Of a stretch of DNA of 64,000 nucleotides, positions 51,618 through 59,991 are shown piece after piece. The notes below the pieces were generated by a model. That model saw nothing but the letters and a program-made list of their open reading frames with translations, searched no databases and was not told the origin of the DNA. Position numbers and translations under genes: made by a program. Numbering within the stretch: position 1 is the stretch's first letter; each line of letters starts with the position of its first letter. Where the stretch lies: positions 124,001 to 188,000 of the forward strand of contig NZ_JBHSDY010000001.1 in NCBI RefSeq assembly GCF_042651965.1, given 5' to 3'. Origin of the DNA: Castellaniella hirudinis (lineage in GTDB: Bacteria > Pseudomonadota > Gammaproteobacteria > Burkholderiales > Burkholderiaceae_B).

Positions 51618-52277
51618 ATGGCAACCGCCAAGAAGGCCGCACCCGCTAAAAAAGCCGCAGCCCCAAAGCCCGCATCCAAACCGGCAGCCAAGAAGTCCGC
51701 CCCGGCCGCCAAGAAAGCCTCCCCCTCGACCACCGCCAAAAAGGCCGCTCCGGCCAAGAAAGCTGCGCCTGCTAAGAAAGCGGCGCCCGCTAAAAAAGCA
51801 GCACCCGTGAAGGCCGCAGCGAAAAAGGCCGTCGCCAAAAAAGCCGCTCCGGTGAAAGCCGCCAAGAAGGCCGCGCCCGCCAAGAAAACCGCCGTGAAGG
51901 CGGCTGCTAAAAAAGCGGCGCCGGTCAAGGCCGTAGCCAAGAAAGCGCCGGCGAAAAAGACCGTGGCGAAAAAAGCCGCACCCGCCAAAAAGGCTGCAGT
52001 GAAGAAGGCCGCACCGGCCAAGAAGGCCGCCAAGCCCGCCGCGAAAAAGGCCGCAGCAAAAACCGCCGTCGCGAAAAAATCGCCGGCGAAAAAAGCCGCC
52101 GCCAAGAAGGCTCCTGCCAAAAAGGCAGCAAAGCCTGCCGCTGCCAAATCCGAGCCTGCCGCGGGCAAGCCTGCTGCCAAAAAGGCCGCGGCCAAGCCCG
52201 ACACGCCTGCGCCCGAAGCCCGCACGGACACCAACCCGGCCGGCGCCTGGCCGTTCCCCACGGGCAAGCGTCCTTAA
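51618..52277 (+). CDS. histone H1-like Lys/Ala-rich DNA-binding protein
   Basis: A 219-residue protein made almost wholly of 'AKKAAPAKKAA'-type repeats with Pro, matching the C-terminal tail of eukaryotic H1 and the Bordetella histone H1-like proteins. The last about 30 residues ('APEARTDTNPAGAWPFPTGKRP') are non-repetitive. Such proteins bind DNA nonspecifically and compact the nucleoid. AAGGAG is 7 nt before ATG 51618 but abuts ATG 51612, favouring the later start. Repeats in such genes expand and contract by slippage, so length may vary between strains. Confidence 0.93.
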   Translation: MATAKKAAPAKKAAAPKPASKPAAKKSAPAAKKASPSTTAKKAAPAKKAAPAKKAAPAKKAAPVKAAAKKAVAKKAAPVKAAKKAAPAKKTAVKAAAKKAAPVKAVAKKAPAKKTVAKKAAPAKKAAVKKAAPAKKAAKPAAKKAAAKTAVAKKSPAKKAAAKKAPAKKAAKPAAAKSEPAAGKPAAKKAAAKPDTPAPEARTDTNPAGAWPFPTGKRP

Positions 52278-52305
52278 CCGACGCACTGCTGCTGTAACCC
52301 TCTAG

Positions 52306-52333
52306 GCCTGGCGTAACTGCCAGGCCTTTTCAT
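52306..52333 (+). terminator. intrinsic terminator after the histone-like gene
   Basis: A 9-bp perfect stem (AGGCCTGGC with GCCAGGCCT), 6-nt loop and following TTTT, 28 nt past the stop. Confidence 0.85.
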
Positions 52334-52406
52334 TCTCAGGGATGGCCTGGACACGAGGTGGAGGCGTCCCATACTGCGACCTTTTCGCCGCCGGGATGAG
52401 GCGGGT

Positions 52407-52437
52407 CATGAGACAGTCCACTACGGACTGTCTCATG
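52407..52437. repeat. perfect 13-bp inverted repeat
   Basis: Arms 52407-52419 and 52425-52437 are perfectly complementary around a 5-nt loop. It is in the 247-nt gap between the histone gene and yggT and has no T-run, so it is not an obvious terminator. Twelve nt further on lies the CCGCTTGCAAGCGG palindrome. Confidence 0.6.
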
Positions 52438-52449
52438 CCAGACGAATCC

Positions 52450-52475
52450 GAGCCGCTTGCAAGCGGCGAGGTGGG
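52450..52475. repeat. CCGCTTGCAAGCGG element, copy 2
   Basis: A perfect 14-bp palindrome with a conserved flank (CGAGG-T-GGG). A near-identical copy with the same flank occurs at about 19213-19239. Both lie in intergenic DNA. Confidence 0.5.
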
Positions 52476-52525
52476 AAATTTGATGCGACAATGACTGCTT
52501 CCTTTTTGCAGCCTACGAGCACCGC

Positions 52526-53092
52526 ATGGCCCAAGATATCCTGCTGTTTCTGATCGACATCGTTTTCCCGCTCTTCGGCATCGGCCTGATCCTGCGGGCC
52601 TGGATGTTCGCGATCCGCCTGCACCCGTTCAACCCGTTCTCCCAGGCCATCCTGCGGGCCACGGAATGGCTGGTGGGGCCGATCCGGCGCATCGTCCCCG
52701 GCAGCGGCCGCTTCGACTGGCCCAGCATCCTGGCCTGCTGGATCACCGCGATCCTGTATCTGCTGCTGACCTGGCTGGTCGCCATGGGCGGCCTGCTGCC
52801 CTCGGCCTCGGCCATCGGCCCCCTGCTGTTGACGGGCCTGCTGGTCGGCCTGAAATGGGTGTTCAACGTGATCGTCTGGGTGACCCTGATCCAGGCCATC
52901 CTGTCCTGGGTCAATCCCCTGTCGCCCATCATGCCGGTGCTCTACACCCTGACCGCGCCGCTGCTCGATCCCATCCGCCGGATGCTGCCGCGCATGGGCG
53001 GGCTGGACCTGTCGCCCCTGGTGCTGCTGGTCGTGGCCCAGATCGCCATGATGGTGCTGAACCACCTGGTGTTCACCAGCTTCGGCGTCTGA
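52526..53092 (+). CDS. YggT family membrane protein
   Basis: A 188-residue integral membrane protein with two YggT units, each a pair of helices with an amphipathic 'HPFNPFSQAILRATEWLVGPIRRIVPG' or 'VNPLSPIMPVLYTLTAPLLDPIRRMLP' segment. YggT proteins are implicated in osmotic tolerance or cell division in some bacteria; the role here is unknown. It ends at a shared terminator. Confidence 0.9.
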   Translation: MAQDILLFLIDIVFPLFGIGLILRAWMFAIRLHPFNPFSQAILRATEWLVGPIRRIVPGSGRFDWPSILACWITAILYLLLTWLVAMGGLLPSASAIGPLLLTGLLVGLKWVFNVIVWVTLIQAILSWVNPLSPIMPVLYTLTAPLLDPIRRMLPRMGGLDLSPLVLLVVAQIAMMVLNHLVFTSFGV

Positions 53093-53115
53093 CCAGCCCC
53101 GCATTCGGCCGGATC

Positions 53116-53154
53116 AAAAAATGCCACCGGGCGTAGCGCCCAGTGGCATTTTTT
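53116..53154. terminator. bidirectional terminator between yggT and dctM
   Basis: A long stem with one mismatch, A-run on the left and T-run on the right, between two convergent genes. It should stop transcription from both. Confidence 0.88.
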
Positions 53155-53170
53155 CTGCGCTCAACCTCTC

Positions 53171-54454
53171 TCAGCGCATCAACTGCGGCAGCATCAACGC
53201 AAGCTGGGGGAAGGCATACAGCAGGAACACAAACAGCAGCATGACCACGACGAACGGCAAGGCGCCGATGATCACATCCAGCACGCCGCCCCGGCCACGC
53301 ACGCTCTGCACAACGAACAGGTTCAATCCAACGGGCGGGGTGATCAGCGCAATTTCCATCAGGATCACCACGATGATGCCCGACCAGACCGGATTGAAAC
53401 CCGCCGCCGTCATGATGGGCGCAATGATCGGCACGCTGGCGACCATCATCGACAGGGTTTCCATGAACATGCCCAGCACGAAATAGAACGCCACGATCAG
53501 GCAGAACAGTTCGAACGGCGACAGGCTCAAGGTGCCGATCCAGCGGCTGGCCGCCACGGGCAGCCCGATCGCGCCGAACACGAGGTTCAGGAAATACGCA
53601 CCGAACATCACCGCCATGATCATGGCCGAAGTCCGCATCGTGCCTTCGAAGGCCTGTCGAATCACGGCCAGCGTCAGGCAACGATACGCCGCCGCGATCA
53701 CGAAAGTGGCCAGGACGCCCAGCGCAGCAGCCTCCGTGGCCGTGGCCCATCCCATGTAGATCGTGCCGATGACCGCCAGAAAAATCACCAAAGGCGGCAG
53801 CAGATCCGGCAGCGCCCGTATCCGGGCGGACCAGTCGGCGCGCACGGGCCGTCCGCCCCAGGCCGGGCGCCACAGGCAGAGCAGCAGCACCACGACCGAG
53901 AACAGCCCCGCCAGCACCAGGCCCGGAATCAGGCCGGCCAGATAAAGCTGCGGAATCGAGGTTTCGGTCAGCACGCCGTAGAGGATCAGATTGATGGACG
54001 GCGGAATCAGGATGCCCAAGGTTCCGCCGGCGGCAATCGTGCCGAGGAACAGGCGCTCGTTGTACGAGTTCTTCTTGACCTCCTCCAGGGCCACCGTGCC
54101 AATCGTGGCGGCCGTGGCCACGCTGGACCCCGAGGTCGCGGCGAACATCGCGCACGCCGCGATATTGCTATGCATCAGCCCGCCGGGCAGCCAGGGCATC
54201 CACAACACCAGCGCCGAATACATGCGCGAAGCCAGCCCGGAACGCAGCAGCATTTCTCCAAGCAGGACGAACAAGGGAATCGCAATCAGCAGAAAGTTGT
54301 TGGAGACCGTCCAGGTGATCTCAGCCAGGGCGTAATGCAGGGGCAAGGGCGAAAACGTGCCGGACAGAATCAACCCCACCAGGGCCAGCGTCGCGGCCAC
54401 GGGAATACCCAGAAACAGCAAGCCGAGCAGGCTTCCAAGAGAGGTGAGTATCAT
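53171..54454 (-). CDS. dctM: TRAP transporter large permease (DctM family)
   Basis: A 427-residue hydrophobic protein with DctM features ('LLFLGIPVAATLALVG', 'NFLLIAIPLFVLLGE', 'GILIPPSINLILYG'). Its start overlaps the dctQ stop by 4 nt. It closes the operon dehydratase-DUF4392-ridA-dctP-dctQ-dctM. It is paralogous to 20-1306. It would import an amino-acid-like or carboxylate substrate with Na+. Confidence 0.95.
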   Translation of the reverse strand: MILTSLGSLLGLLFLGIPVAATLALVGLILSGTFSPLPLHYALAEITWTVSNNFLLIAIPLFVLLGEMLLRSGLASRMYSALVLWMPWLPGGLMHSNIAACAMFAATSGSSVATAATIGTVALEEVKKNSYNERLFLGTIAAGGTLGILIPPSINLILYGVLTETSIPQLYLAGLIPGLVLAGLFSVVVLLLCLWRPAWGGRPVRADWSARIRALPDLLPPLVIFLAVIGTIYMGWATATEAAALGVLATFVIAAAYRCLTLAVIRQAFEGTMRTSAMIMAVMFGAYFLNLVFGAIGLPVAASRWIGTLSLSPFELFCLIVAFYFVLGMFMETLSMMVASVPIIAPIMTAAGFNPVWSGIIVVILMEIALITPPVGLNLFVVQSVRGRGGVLDVIIGALPFVVVMLLFVFLLYAFPQLALMLPQLMR

Positions 54455-55104
54455 GATCCGCTCCGCTCATGAAGAGGGATGACATCTGCGGCATCGAGTT
54501 CCTCCTGGACCTCTTCTTCAGCGGACTTCATGCCGATCAACTGGCTCGCAGCACCCGGCTGAGCCGACAGGATCAGCTTCAGCGCCATGACAAACAGCAC
54601 CAGGTCGGCCGCCAGGAAAACAGCCATGCCCATCAGCCAGATCACCTGCGGGATGACCATGGGCACCTGCAGGGCGGAAGGGGAACGGGTCTGGTTGGCC
54701 CAGGATTCTCCGACCAGATCCAGACCGTAATAAAAGATCAGTGCAAACACGAGGAAGAACGCCACCAACCCGGCCAAGTCCATCGTCAGGCGCATCGCAC
54801 CCGGAAACCGCGCATAGGCAGTATCGACGCGGATATGCGCGCGATCGAGCAGCGCCCCCGCCAGCGCCCAGGTGGTGGAGATGGCCAGGGCGAAACGCGC
54901 CAGCTCATCCGTCCCGTCAATGGCATAGCCCAGGCTGACACGCAGCGTCACGTCGAGGCCGATCAGCACAGCGGCCAGGGTGATGACGCCACCGCCCAGC
55001 CAGAGGCCGAACCGGGAAACCATGCCTATGGCACTGAACAGGCGCTCAATGCCGCCGGGACCACCCCCGGCAGGACTGCTCTGTATGGAAGTCGCATGCG
55101 TCAT
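54451..55104 (-). CDS. dctQ: TRAP transporter small permease (DctQ family)
   Basis: A 217-residue protein with four membrane segments and DctQ motifs ('DGTDELARFALAISTTWALAGALLDRAHIRVD'). The ATG at 55104 is chosen since AGGAG lies 9 nt upstream. A charged C-terminal tail extends into the cytoplasm. It is in operon with dctP upstream and dctM downstream. Confidence 0.92.
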   Translation of the reverse strand: MTHATSIQSSPAGGGPGGIERLFSAIGMVSRFGLWLGGGVITLAAVLIGLDVTLRVSLGYAIDGTDELARFALAISTTWALAGALLDRAHIRVDTAYARFPGAMRLTMDLAGLVAFFLVFALIFYYGLDLVGESWANQTRSPSALQVPMVIPQVIWLMGMAVFLAADLVLFVMALKLILSAQPGAASQLIGMKSAEEEVQEELDAADVIPLHERSGS

Positions 55105-55172
55105 GAAATTTACTCCTGTTCCATATACGGCTTCGACCCGGACGCACGCGGCGTCCGGGTCGGACAGCAGGG

Positions 55173-56219
55173 TTACTTCAGCGTGATCGAATGACCCGTG
55201 ACCTTGCCGATACGGGCATTCCACTCGGTGACGCAATCCGTACCGCAACGCCGCGCCCAACCAGGCAGCACGCTGTCAGCCACGATCTTGCGGGCCAACT
55301 CGAGGTCAGCCGCCGAAGGCGGATTCAAGGCGACCTTTTCCGGCTTGCCCATCGTGCAGCCCGGCGCCGAGGTATTGCACAACGCGGCCTGCTCGATGCC
55401 GGTGTGCAGCGTAGCCCACATCTTGTCCTCGTAGGCCGCGAACTCGTCCGTGAGAAATTGACGCGTGGCTTCCGGCAGCGCATCCCAACGCTTCTTGTTC
55501 ACGGCCACGGCATTGAAGCTCCAGCCCAGCGGCAGCATGAAGACCGACTTCGTCACTTCCGGCAGGCCGGCCGTGTTGCCCGAGAGCGTGCCCGTCACCG
55601 CGCAGTCCACCACCCCATTGTTCAGAGCCGGCACGACTTCCGAGAAGGCGATCGAAACGGACGTCGCGCCCAAGCCGGAGATGAAGTCCCGCAGCGTGTT
55701 GTTGAAGACGCGGATCTTCTTGCCCTTGAGCTCGGCGAGAGACGTCACGTTGTCCCGGCACCAGAAGACCTGGGGCGTACTGGCGCCAATGGCCAGCAGC
55801 TTGCTGTTCCAGTTCTTTTCCATCCGCTCGCGCAGCACATCCTTATAGGCATTGCAGGCCTGTCGCGCCTGATCCACCTCCGGCAGGGTTCCCGCCAGAT
55901 CGCAGGCCTCGAAGCGAGGGTCGTCCCCGGCCATGCGGGTGATGTCCATGCCGGCGAAATCCATGACGCCCATTTTCATCAGCCGCAGCATCGACTGGTC
56001 ATCCAGGCCCATCTGCTCGATCGGCGTCAGGTCGGCCGTCAACTGTCCACCTGAATCCTTCGACAAGGTCTCGGTCCAGAAAGGCTTTTCGTCATAAATC
56101 GCGGCAGGAATCGTCGACGTGATCCCAATGACCTTGAAGTGATCCTTCTGCAGATCCGGCGCTGCCACGACCGCTGTGGCGCACGCGGCCAACAACGCAC
56201 CAAAAACCATCTTTTTCAT
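55173..56219 (-). CDS. dctP: TRAP transporter substrate-binding protein (DctP family)
   Basis: A 348-residue periplasmic protein; signal peptide residues 1-20 ('MKKMVFGALLAACATAVVAA'). Clear paralogue of 1956-3050: shared 'MGL..Q..LRL...GV.DFA..DI', 'CDLAGTLPEVDQARQACNAY', 'ITGTLSGNTAG'-like residues and the C-terminal paired-Cys 'WARRCGTDCVTEWNARIGKV'. It lies directly downstream of ridA, so its ligand is probably the substrate of the dehydratase/cyclase enzymes in the same operon. Confidence 0.93.
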   Translation of the reverse strand: MKKMVFGALLAACATAVVAAPDLQKDHFKVIGITSTIPAAIYDEKPFWTETLSKDSGGQLTADLTPIEQMGLDDQSMLRLMKMGVMDFAGMDITRMAGDDPRFEACDLAGTLPEVDQARQACNAYKDVLRERMEKNWNSKLLAIGASTPQVFWCRDNVTSLAELKGKKIRVFNNTLRDFISGLGATSVSIAFSEVVPALNNGVVDCAVTGTLSGNTAGLPEVTKSVFMLPLGWSFNAVAVNKKRWDALPEATRQFLTDEFAAYEDKMWATLHTGIEQAALCNTSAPGCTMGKPEKVALNPPSAADLELARKIVADSVLPGWARRCGTDCVTEWNARIGKVTGHSITLK

Positions 56220-56280
56220 GATTGTCTCCTGTAGTCGCCCCCCGACATGGGGAGCATGCAATCCCCCCGCCTTGCGGGGC

Positions 56281-56745
56281 TTATGAAATTTCAGCGATCG
56301 CCTCGATCTCCACCGCCATGCCCGAAGGCAAGGCGTGCGTACCCGAGGCGATGCGCGCATGCGGGCCCGCCGCGCCCAATACGTCGCACAACAGATCGGA
56401 GGCGGCATTGAGCACTTTGGCCTGGTCGCCAAAATCGACCGTACAGCGTACCAGCCCCGCCAGCCTGACCATGCGCACGACTCGATCCAGATCACCCTCG
56501 CAAGCCAGCCGCAACTGCGCCAGCACATTGAGTGCGCAAAGACGGGCCGCACGCTGCCCTTCTTCCAGATCGACATCCGCCCCCAAGGTGCCGCGATGCC
56601 TCAATTCGCCTGCGAGGCGCGGTCCCTGACCCGCCACGAAAACAAGATTGCCCGTGCGCACGAAGGGCAGGTAGTTGCCCTGCGGCGGATTGACCGGAGG
56701 CAGCTCAAGTCCCAGATCGGCCAGGCGCTGATCGACGATTCCCAT
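56281..56745 (-). CDS. RidA family deaminase
   Basis: A 154-residue YjgF/YER057c/RidA protein with 'GNLVFVAGQGPRL' and the C-terminal 'RIASGTHALPSGMAVEIEAIAEI' (the conserved Arg and Glu of the active site). RidA-type enzymes hydrolyse reactive enamine/imine products released by PLP dehydratases. Here it is encoded two genes after a PLP dehydratase-fold enzyme, which fits. GGAG precedes the start. Confidence 0.92.
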   Translation of the reverse strand: MGIVDQRLADLGLELPPVNPPQGNYLPFVRTGNLVFVAGQGPRLAGELRHRGTLGADVDLEEGQRAARLCALNVLAQLRLACEGDLDRVVRMVRLAGLVRCTVDFGDQAKVLNAASDLLCDVLGAAGPHARIASGTHALPSGMAVEIEAIAEIS

Positions 56746-56755
56746 TCCGGTCTCC

Positions 56756-57823
56756 TTATTTCAGCTGGCGCCAGTCGCCGCTGTCGCCCTTCCAGCCAAT
56801 GACGCGGCCCGCCAGGCGGTCCAGCGTATTGCGCAAGGCATTGACCAAACCCTCCCACTCGGCGGCGGCAATGCCGTCGACTGCGGGCTCGGGTCCCATG
56901 AACATGCCATCCACGCCGCCGAAGGACACGCACTGCTCGATGCAACGCCGCTCGAGCGCGCCATCATGGAAGATCGAAGGTTTTTCCAGATAGGCCGACA
57001 AGGCGGCCACCAGTCCGGTCGCCCCCCAGTTCGAGACATTGGAAACGATCAGGAGGTCAGCGGCCGTGGCAGACGCCACGCCGCCGCGACCGGGATGCCC
57101 GGAGTCCTTGGCCTTGGGCGAAAAGGTCTTGAGCTCTTCGGCAATCACGCCCATGCCCAGTTCGTTGCCGCCGTCGCCGATCGCAATGAAGGGCACCTGT
57201 TCGGCCTTGGCGCGCCGGAAGAACTGATCGTAATCAGCCACCATGCCGTCCAGCGGACGTCCGCCCAGGCCGTGATACAGGCCATTGTCGTTGGCCCCTG
57301 GCCGTTCGATCGCAATCACCAGAGAGGGCCGGGTCACATCCAGCAGCGCATCGGTCACGGCCCGGCATCCCGCGTCATCCTTGGGCGTGCTGCGCAGATA
57401 AACGGGGCGGATGAATTCCACCGGACGGATGACACCGTCCGCCGGGAAAGGCAGGGGCGCCAGTCCCGCACCCCGACACGTCCCTTCCAACGCAGGCATC
57501 CAGTCGTCATCGGTAAGAATCACGGACTCGATGCCCAGGCCCAGGAACAGCGCACGGGCGATGAAGGCGGCGCCGATCAGCCCATCCGTTTCCGGCACGC
57601 CGGCCCCTTCGGGAAAGCCCGTGGCGATCACGACGGGACCGCCATGTTCACGCACGCGCTCGACGATTTTCTCGGCGGCCATCATGCAGGCCGGCCCCGG
57701 TTGGCGGGACTGCTGAGCCTCGTACAGCTTGCCGATCAGACCAACGCCGGTCAGATCCAGCGTCATGAAGTTTTCGATCGTCTGCGCGACGATCCTGCCC
57801 TTCCCATTCTTGTAATCCAGCAT
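56756..57823 (-). CDS. DUF4392 protein, glutamate-cyclase-like
   Basis: A 355-residue protein of the DUF4392 family. Motifs are 'VVIATGFPEGAGVPETDGLIGA', 'VDFIRPVYLRSTPKDDAG'-like residues, 'AIERPGANDNGLYHGLGGRPL' and 'AIGDGGNELGMG'. A eukaryotic member of this family is a D-glutamate cyclase that makes 5-oxo-D-proline. Bacterial members are mostly uncharacterised. It lies between the PLP enzyme (17 nt upstream) and ridA (10 nt downstream), so it is part of one metabolic operon. A glutamate- or hydroxyglutamate-like substrate is inferred. Confidence 0.85.
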   Translation of the reverse strand: MLDYKNGKGRIVAQTIENFMTLDLTGVGLIGKLYEAQQSRQPGPACMMAAEKIVERVREHGGPVVIATGFPEGAGVPETDGLIGAAFIARALFLGLGIESVILTDDDWMPALEGTCRGAGLAPLPFPADGVIRPVEFIRPVYLRSTPKDDAGCRAVTDALLDVTRPSLVIAIERPGANDNGLYHGLGGRPLDGMVADYDQFFRRAKAEQVPFIAIGDGGNELGMGVIAEELKTFSPKAKDSGHPGRGGVASATAADLLIVSNVSNWGATGLVAALSAYLEKPSIFHDGALERRCIEQCVSFGGVDGMFMGPEPAVDGIAAAEWEGLVNALRNTLDRLAGRVIGWKGDSGDWRQLK

Positions 57824-57840
57824 TGCAACGTCTCCGGCGT

Positions 57841-58833
57841 TCAGGGGGTTTCAGTGATGTACTGCGCGAATTTCTCCGCATCCACATTGCCGCCGCTCAA
57901 CAGCAGGCCCACCGTCTTGCCTGCGACATCGAGCTTGCCGGCGAGAATGGCCGCCAGCGGCGCGGCACCGCCCGGCTCAACCACCAGCTTCAGTTCACGG
58001 TATGCAAAACGGATGGCTTCCTTGAGTTCGGCGTCGGTGACCGACAAGCTGCCGGCCAGATGCCGCTGGCACACCGGAAAGGTGAGCTTGCCCGGCGTCA
58101 CCACCAGCAGCGCATCGCAGATCGAAGCCACGTCGGCGGGCGCCTTCACGGGCGCGCCTGCCTGCAACGACCGAGCCAGGCCGTCGTAGTGCGCCGGCTC
58201 CACGCTATAGACGGCGGTATCGGGGTTCACGGAATGGATGCCGCAGGCCGCGCCGGAAACCAGGCCGGCACCCGAGCAGGAAAACAGGGCGGCATCCAGG
58301 CTCAGGCCCCATTCCGCCGCTTGTTCGGCAAACTCGGCGCCCACGGTCGATTGGCCGGTCATCACATAAGGATCGTCATAGGGCGGCACGATCACCGCGC
58401 CCGTTTCCGCGGCGATCTGCGCGCCGATCTCTTCACGCACTTCCCGGGTCTTGTCGTACAGCCGCACGGTCGCGCCGTTGGCACGCACACCCTCGATCTT
58501 CGTCTTGGGCGCTTCCTGCGGCATCAGGATCGTCGCCTTGATGCCCAGTTCCCGCGCGACATAGGACAAGGCCAAACCATGATTGCCGGAAGACCAGGCG
58601 ACCAGGCCGCCCGCGCGCTGCGCCGGCGTCAGTTGCAGGGCACGGTTCAGCGCGCCGCGGAATTTGAACGAGCCCGCACGCTGCAGGTTTTCTGGCTTGA
58701 AGAGAATCCGGGCGCCCAGGCTGCTGTTCAGCTTGGGCGACTCCAGCAAGGCGGTGCGTACGGCACGGTCGGCGATACGCTGACGCGCTTCGGCGATCAG
58801 CTTGGTATCCGGTTCGAAATATTCCGAGGTCAT
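57841..58833 (-). CDS. PLP-dependent serine/threonine dehydratase-family enzyme
   Basis: A 330-residue fold-type II PLP enzyme (serine racemase/threonine dehydratase family) with the cofactor Lys in 'RAGSFKFRGAL', 'SSGNHGLA' binding the substrate carboxylate, and a C-terminal 'LLSGGNVDA'. The glycine-rich phosphate loop reads 'CSGAGLVSG' rather than the usual GGGGL. It has no ACT regulatory domain, so it is a catabolic type, such as hydroxyaspartate or serine ammonia-lyase. GGAG precedes ATG 58833. It is first in the operon leading to RidA and the TRAP importer. Confidence 0.9.
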   Translation of the reverse strand: MTSEYFEPDTKLIAEARQRIADRAVRTALLESPKLNSSLGARILFKPENLQRAGSFKFRGALNRALQLTPAQRAGGLVAWSSGNHGLALSYVARELGIKATILMPQEAPKTKIEGVRANGATVRLYDKTREVREEIGAQIAAETGAVIVPPYDDPYVMTGQSTVGAEFAEQAAEWGLSLDAALFSCSGAGLVSGAACGIHSVNPDTAVYSVEPAHYDGLARSLQAGAPVKAPADVASICDALLVVTPGKLTFPVCQRHLAGSLSVTDAELKEAIRFAYRELKLVVEPGGAAPLAAILAGKLDVAGKTVGLLLSGGNVDAEKFAQYITETP

Positions 58834-58842
58834 CAAGAACTC

Positions 58843-58862
58843 CACATGTCAGGGGACATGTG
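58843..58862 (-). promoter_or_regulatory. leader hairpin of the dehydratase operon
   Basis: Perfect 8-bp arms (CACATGTC/GACATGTG) with a 4-nt loop, 10 nt upstream of the dehydratase start. It could affect translation or be an operator half. Confidence 0.35.
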
Positions 58863-58903
58863 CAGTTTCACCGGACGACAACTTAAAGTAAAATTATAAT
58901 ATC

Positions 58904-58919
58904 TAATGAAGTTTCATTA
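58904..58919 (-). promoter_or_regulatory. candidate LysR operator in AT-rich promoter
   Basis: A 7-bp perfect inverted repeat, TAATGAA-GT-TTCATTA, sits in a strongly AT-rich stretch (58890-58930) between the LysR stop and the dehydratase start. Likely promoter/operator of the operon; binding is inferred. Confidence 0.4.
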
Positions 58920-58955
58920 TAAAAATGAATACTTCGGGCGCAGATCGAACCGCCG

Positions 58956-59843
58956 CTACGGCTTGCGCATGCGCGCCCCGCCGACCTGCATCGCGAGCAT
59001 GCGCACCAGCGCCTTCACCGGGTCCTCCAGGAGCCGGGGCGCCCGATGAACCAGGCCGACATCACGATGGAAGGTATGCCGGCCCAGGTCGATGGCACGC
59101 ACCGCGACGGGCCAACGCCGTTGCGCCGCCGTCTGCGGCACCAGCGCCACCCCCACGCCATGAGCCACCAGCTTGACGATGACATCCAGGTCGTCCGCTT
59201 CGCACACCTCGTGCGGCACCAGATTCCGGTCCCGCAGGAACCGGCTCACCTGCCTGCCGCCAAAGGATGCGCGGTCATACCGGATGAACGGCCGGCCGGC
59301 CAGCAGTTCCATCCAGTCTTCACCCGGTACGTCGCGTGGCACGATCAGCCGGAAGGGCTCATGGGCCAGCAAGGTCCAGTTCAGGTCGCCGTGCAACGCA
59401 AACGCAGGACGAATGATTGCCGCCACATCGATCTCGCCTGCGTCGACCCGGTCCACCAACTCGATCGACAGCCCTGGAATCACGCGGGTGCGACACCCCG
59501 GGTACTGCCGATGAAATTTCGCCAGGGCATCCGGCAGCACCGAGTGCTGCAGGGAGGCGATCACGCCGACGTTCACCAGCACGCCGTCGGCTTGGCCGGG
59601 CGGCGCAGCGCCTAGCGCACCGTAAAGCCGGATCAGTTCCTGCGCCTGAGACAAGGTCCGCTGCCCCGCCTTGTTCAGCCTGGCCGACCGCCCCACGCGA
59701 TCAAACAACGCGAAACCCAGTTCAGCTTCGAGGCGCCGCATCTGCGCGCTGACCGCGGCCTGCGTCAGCCCGATCCGATTGCCGGCGGCGGCGAACGTGC
59801 CTTCCCGCGCCACGGCGACGAGCGTTTTCAGTTCATGAATCAT
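58956..59843 (-). CDS. LysR family transcriptional regulator
   Basis: A 295-residue LTTR with N-terminal HTH ('GTFAAAGNRIGLTQAAVSAQMRRLE') and effector domain. It is upstream of, and co-oriented with, the dehydratase/TRAP operon and divergent from the SDR-RraA pair, so it can control both. The AT-rich 59844-59991 gap presumably holds its divergent promoter. Confidence 0.92.
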   Translation of the reverse strand: MIHELKTLVAVAREGTFAAAGNRIGLTQAAVSAQMRRLEAELGFALFDRVGRSARLNKAGQRTLSQAQELIRLYGALGAAPPGQADGVLVNVGVIASLQHSVLPDALAKFHRQYPGCRTRVIPGLSIELVDRVDAGEIDVAAIIRPAFALHGDLNWTLLAHEPFRLIVPRDVPGEDWMELLAGRPFIRYDRASFGGRQVSRFLRDRNLVPHEVCEADDLDVIVKLVAHGVGVALVPQTAAQRRWPVAVRAIDLGRHTFHRDVGLVHRAPRLLEDPVKALVRMLAMQVGGARMRKP

Positions 59844-59991
59844 TGATCGATTTTCTTTATCTAAAACCAAAATATATATTGATATTTTTTTTCATTCAAA
59901 GCTTCTAGGATTGTCCCCTCCTTCAACCGGGCATGACGACGGCGCTGCACGCAGCGGCCTCCACATGCCCCGACCTGTTCAGGAGTAAACG

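Noticed and set aside
51618..52277. The repetitive stretch considered as a CRISPR array or satellite
   Set aside because: The repeats are codon-based Lys/Ala/Pro units in one open frame with a ribosome binding site; there are no spacers.
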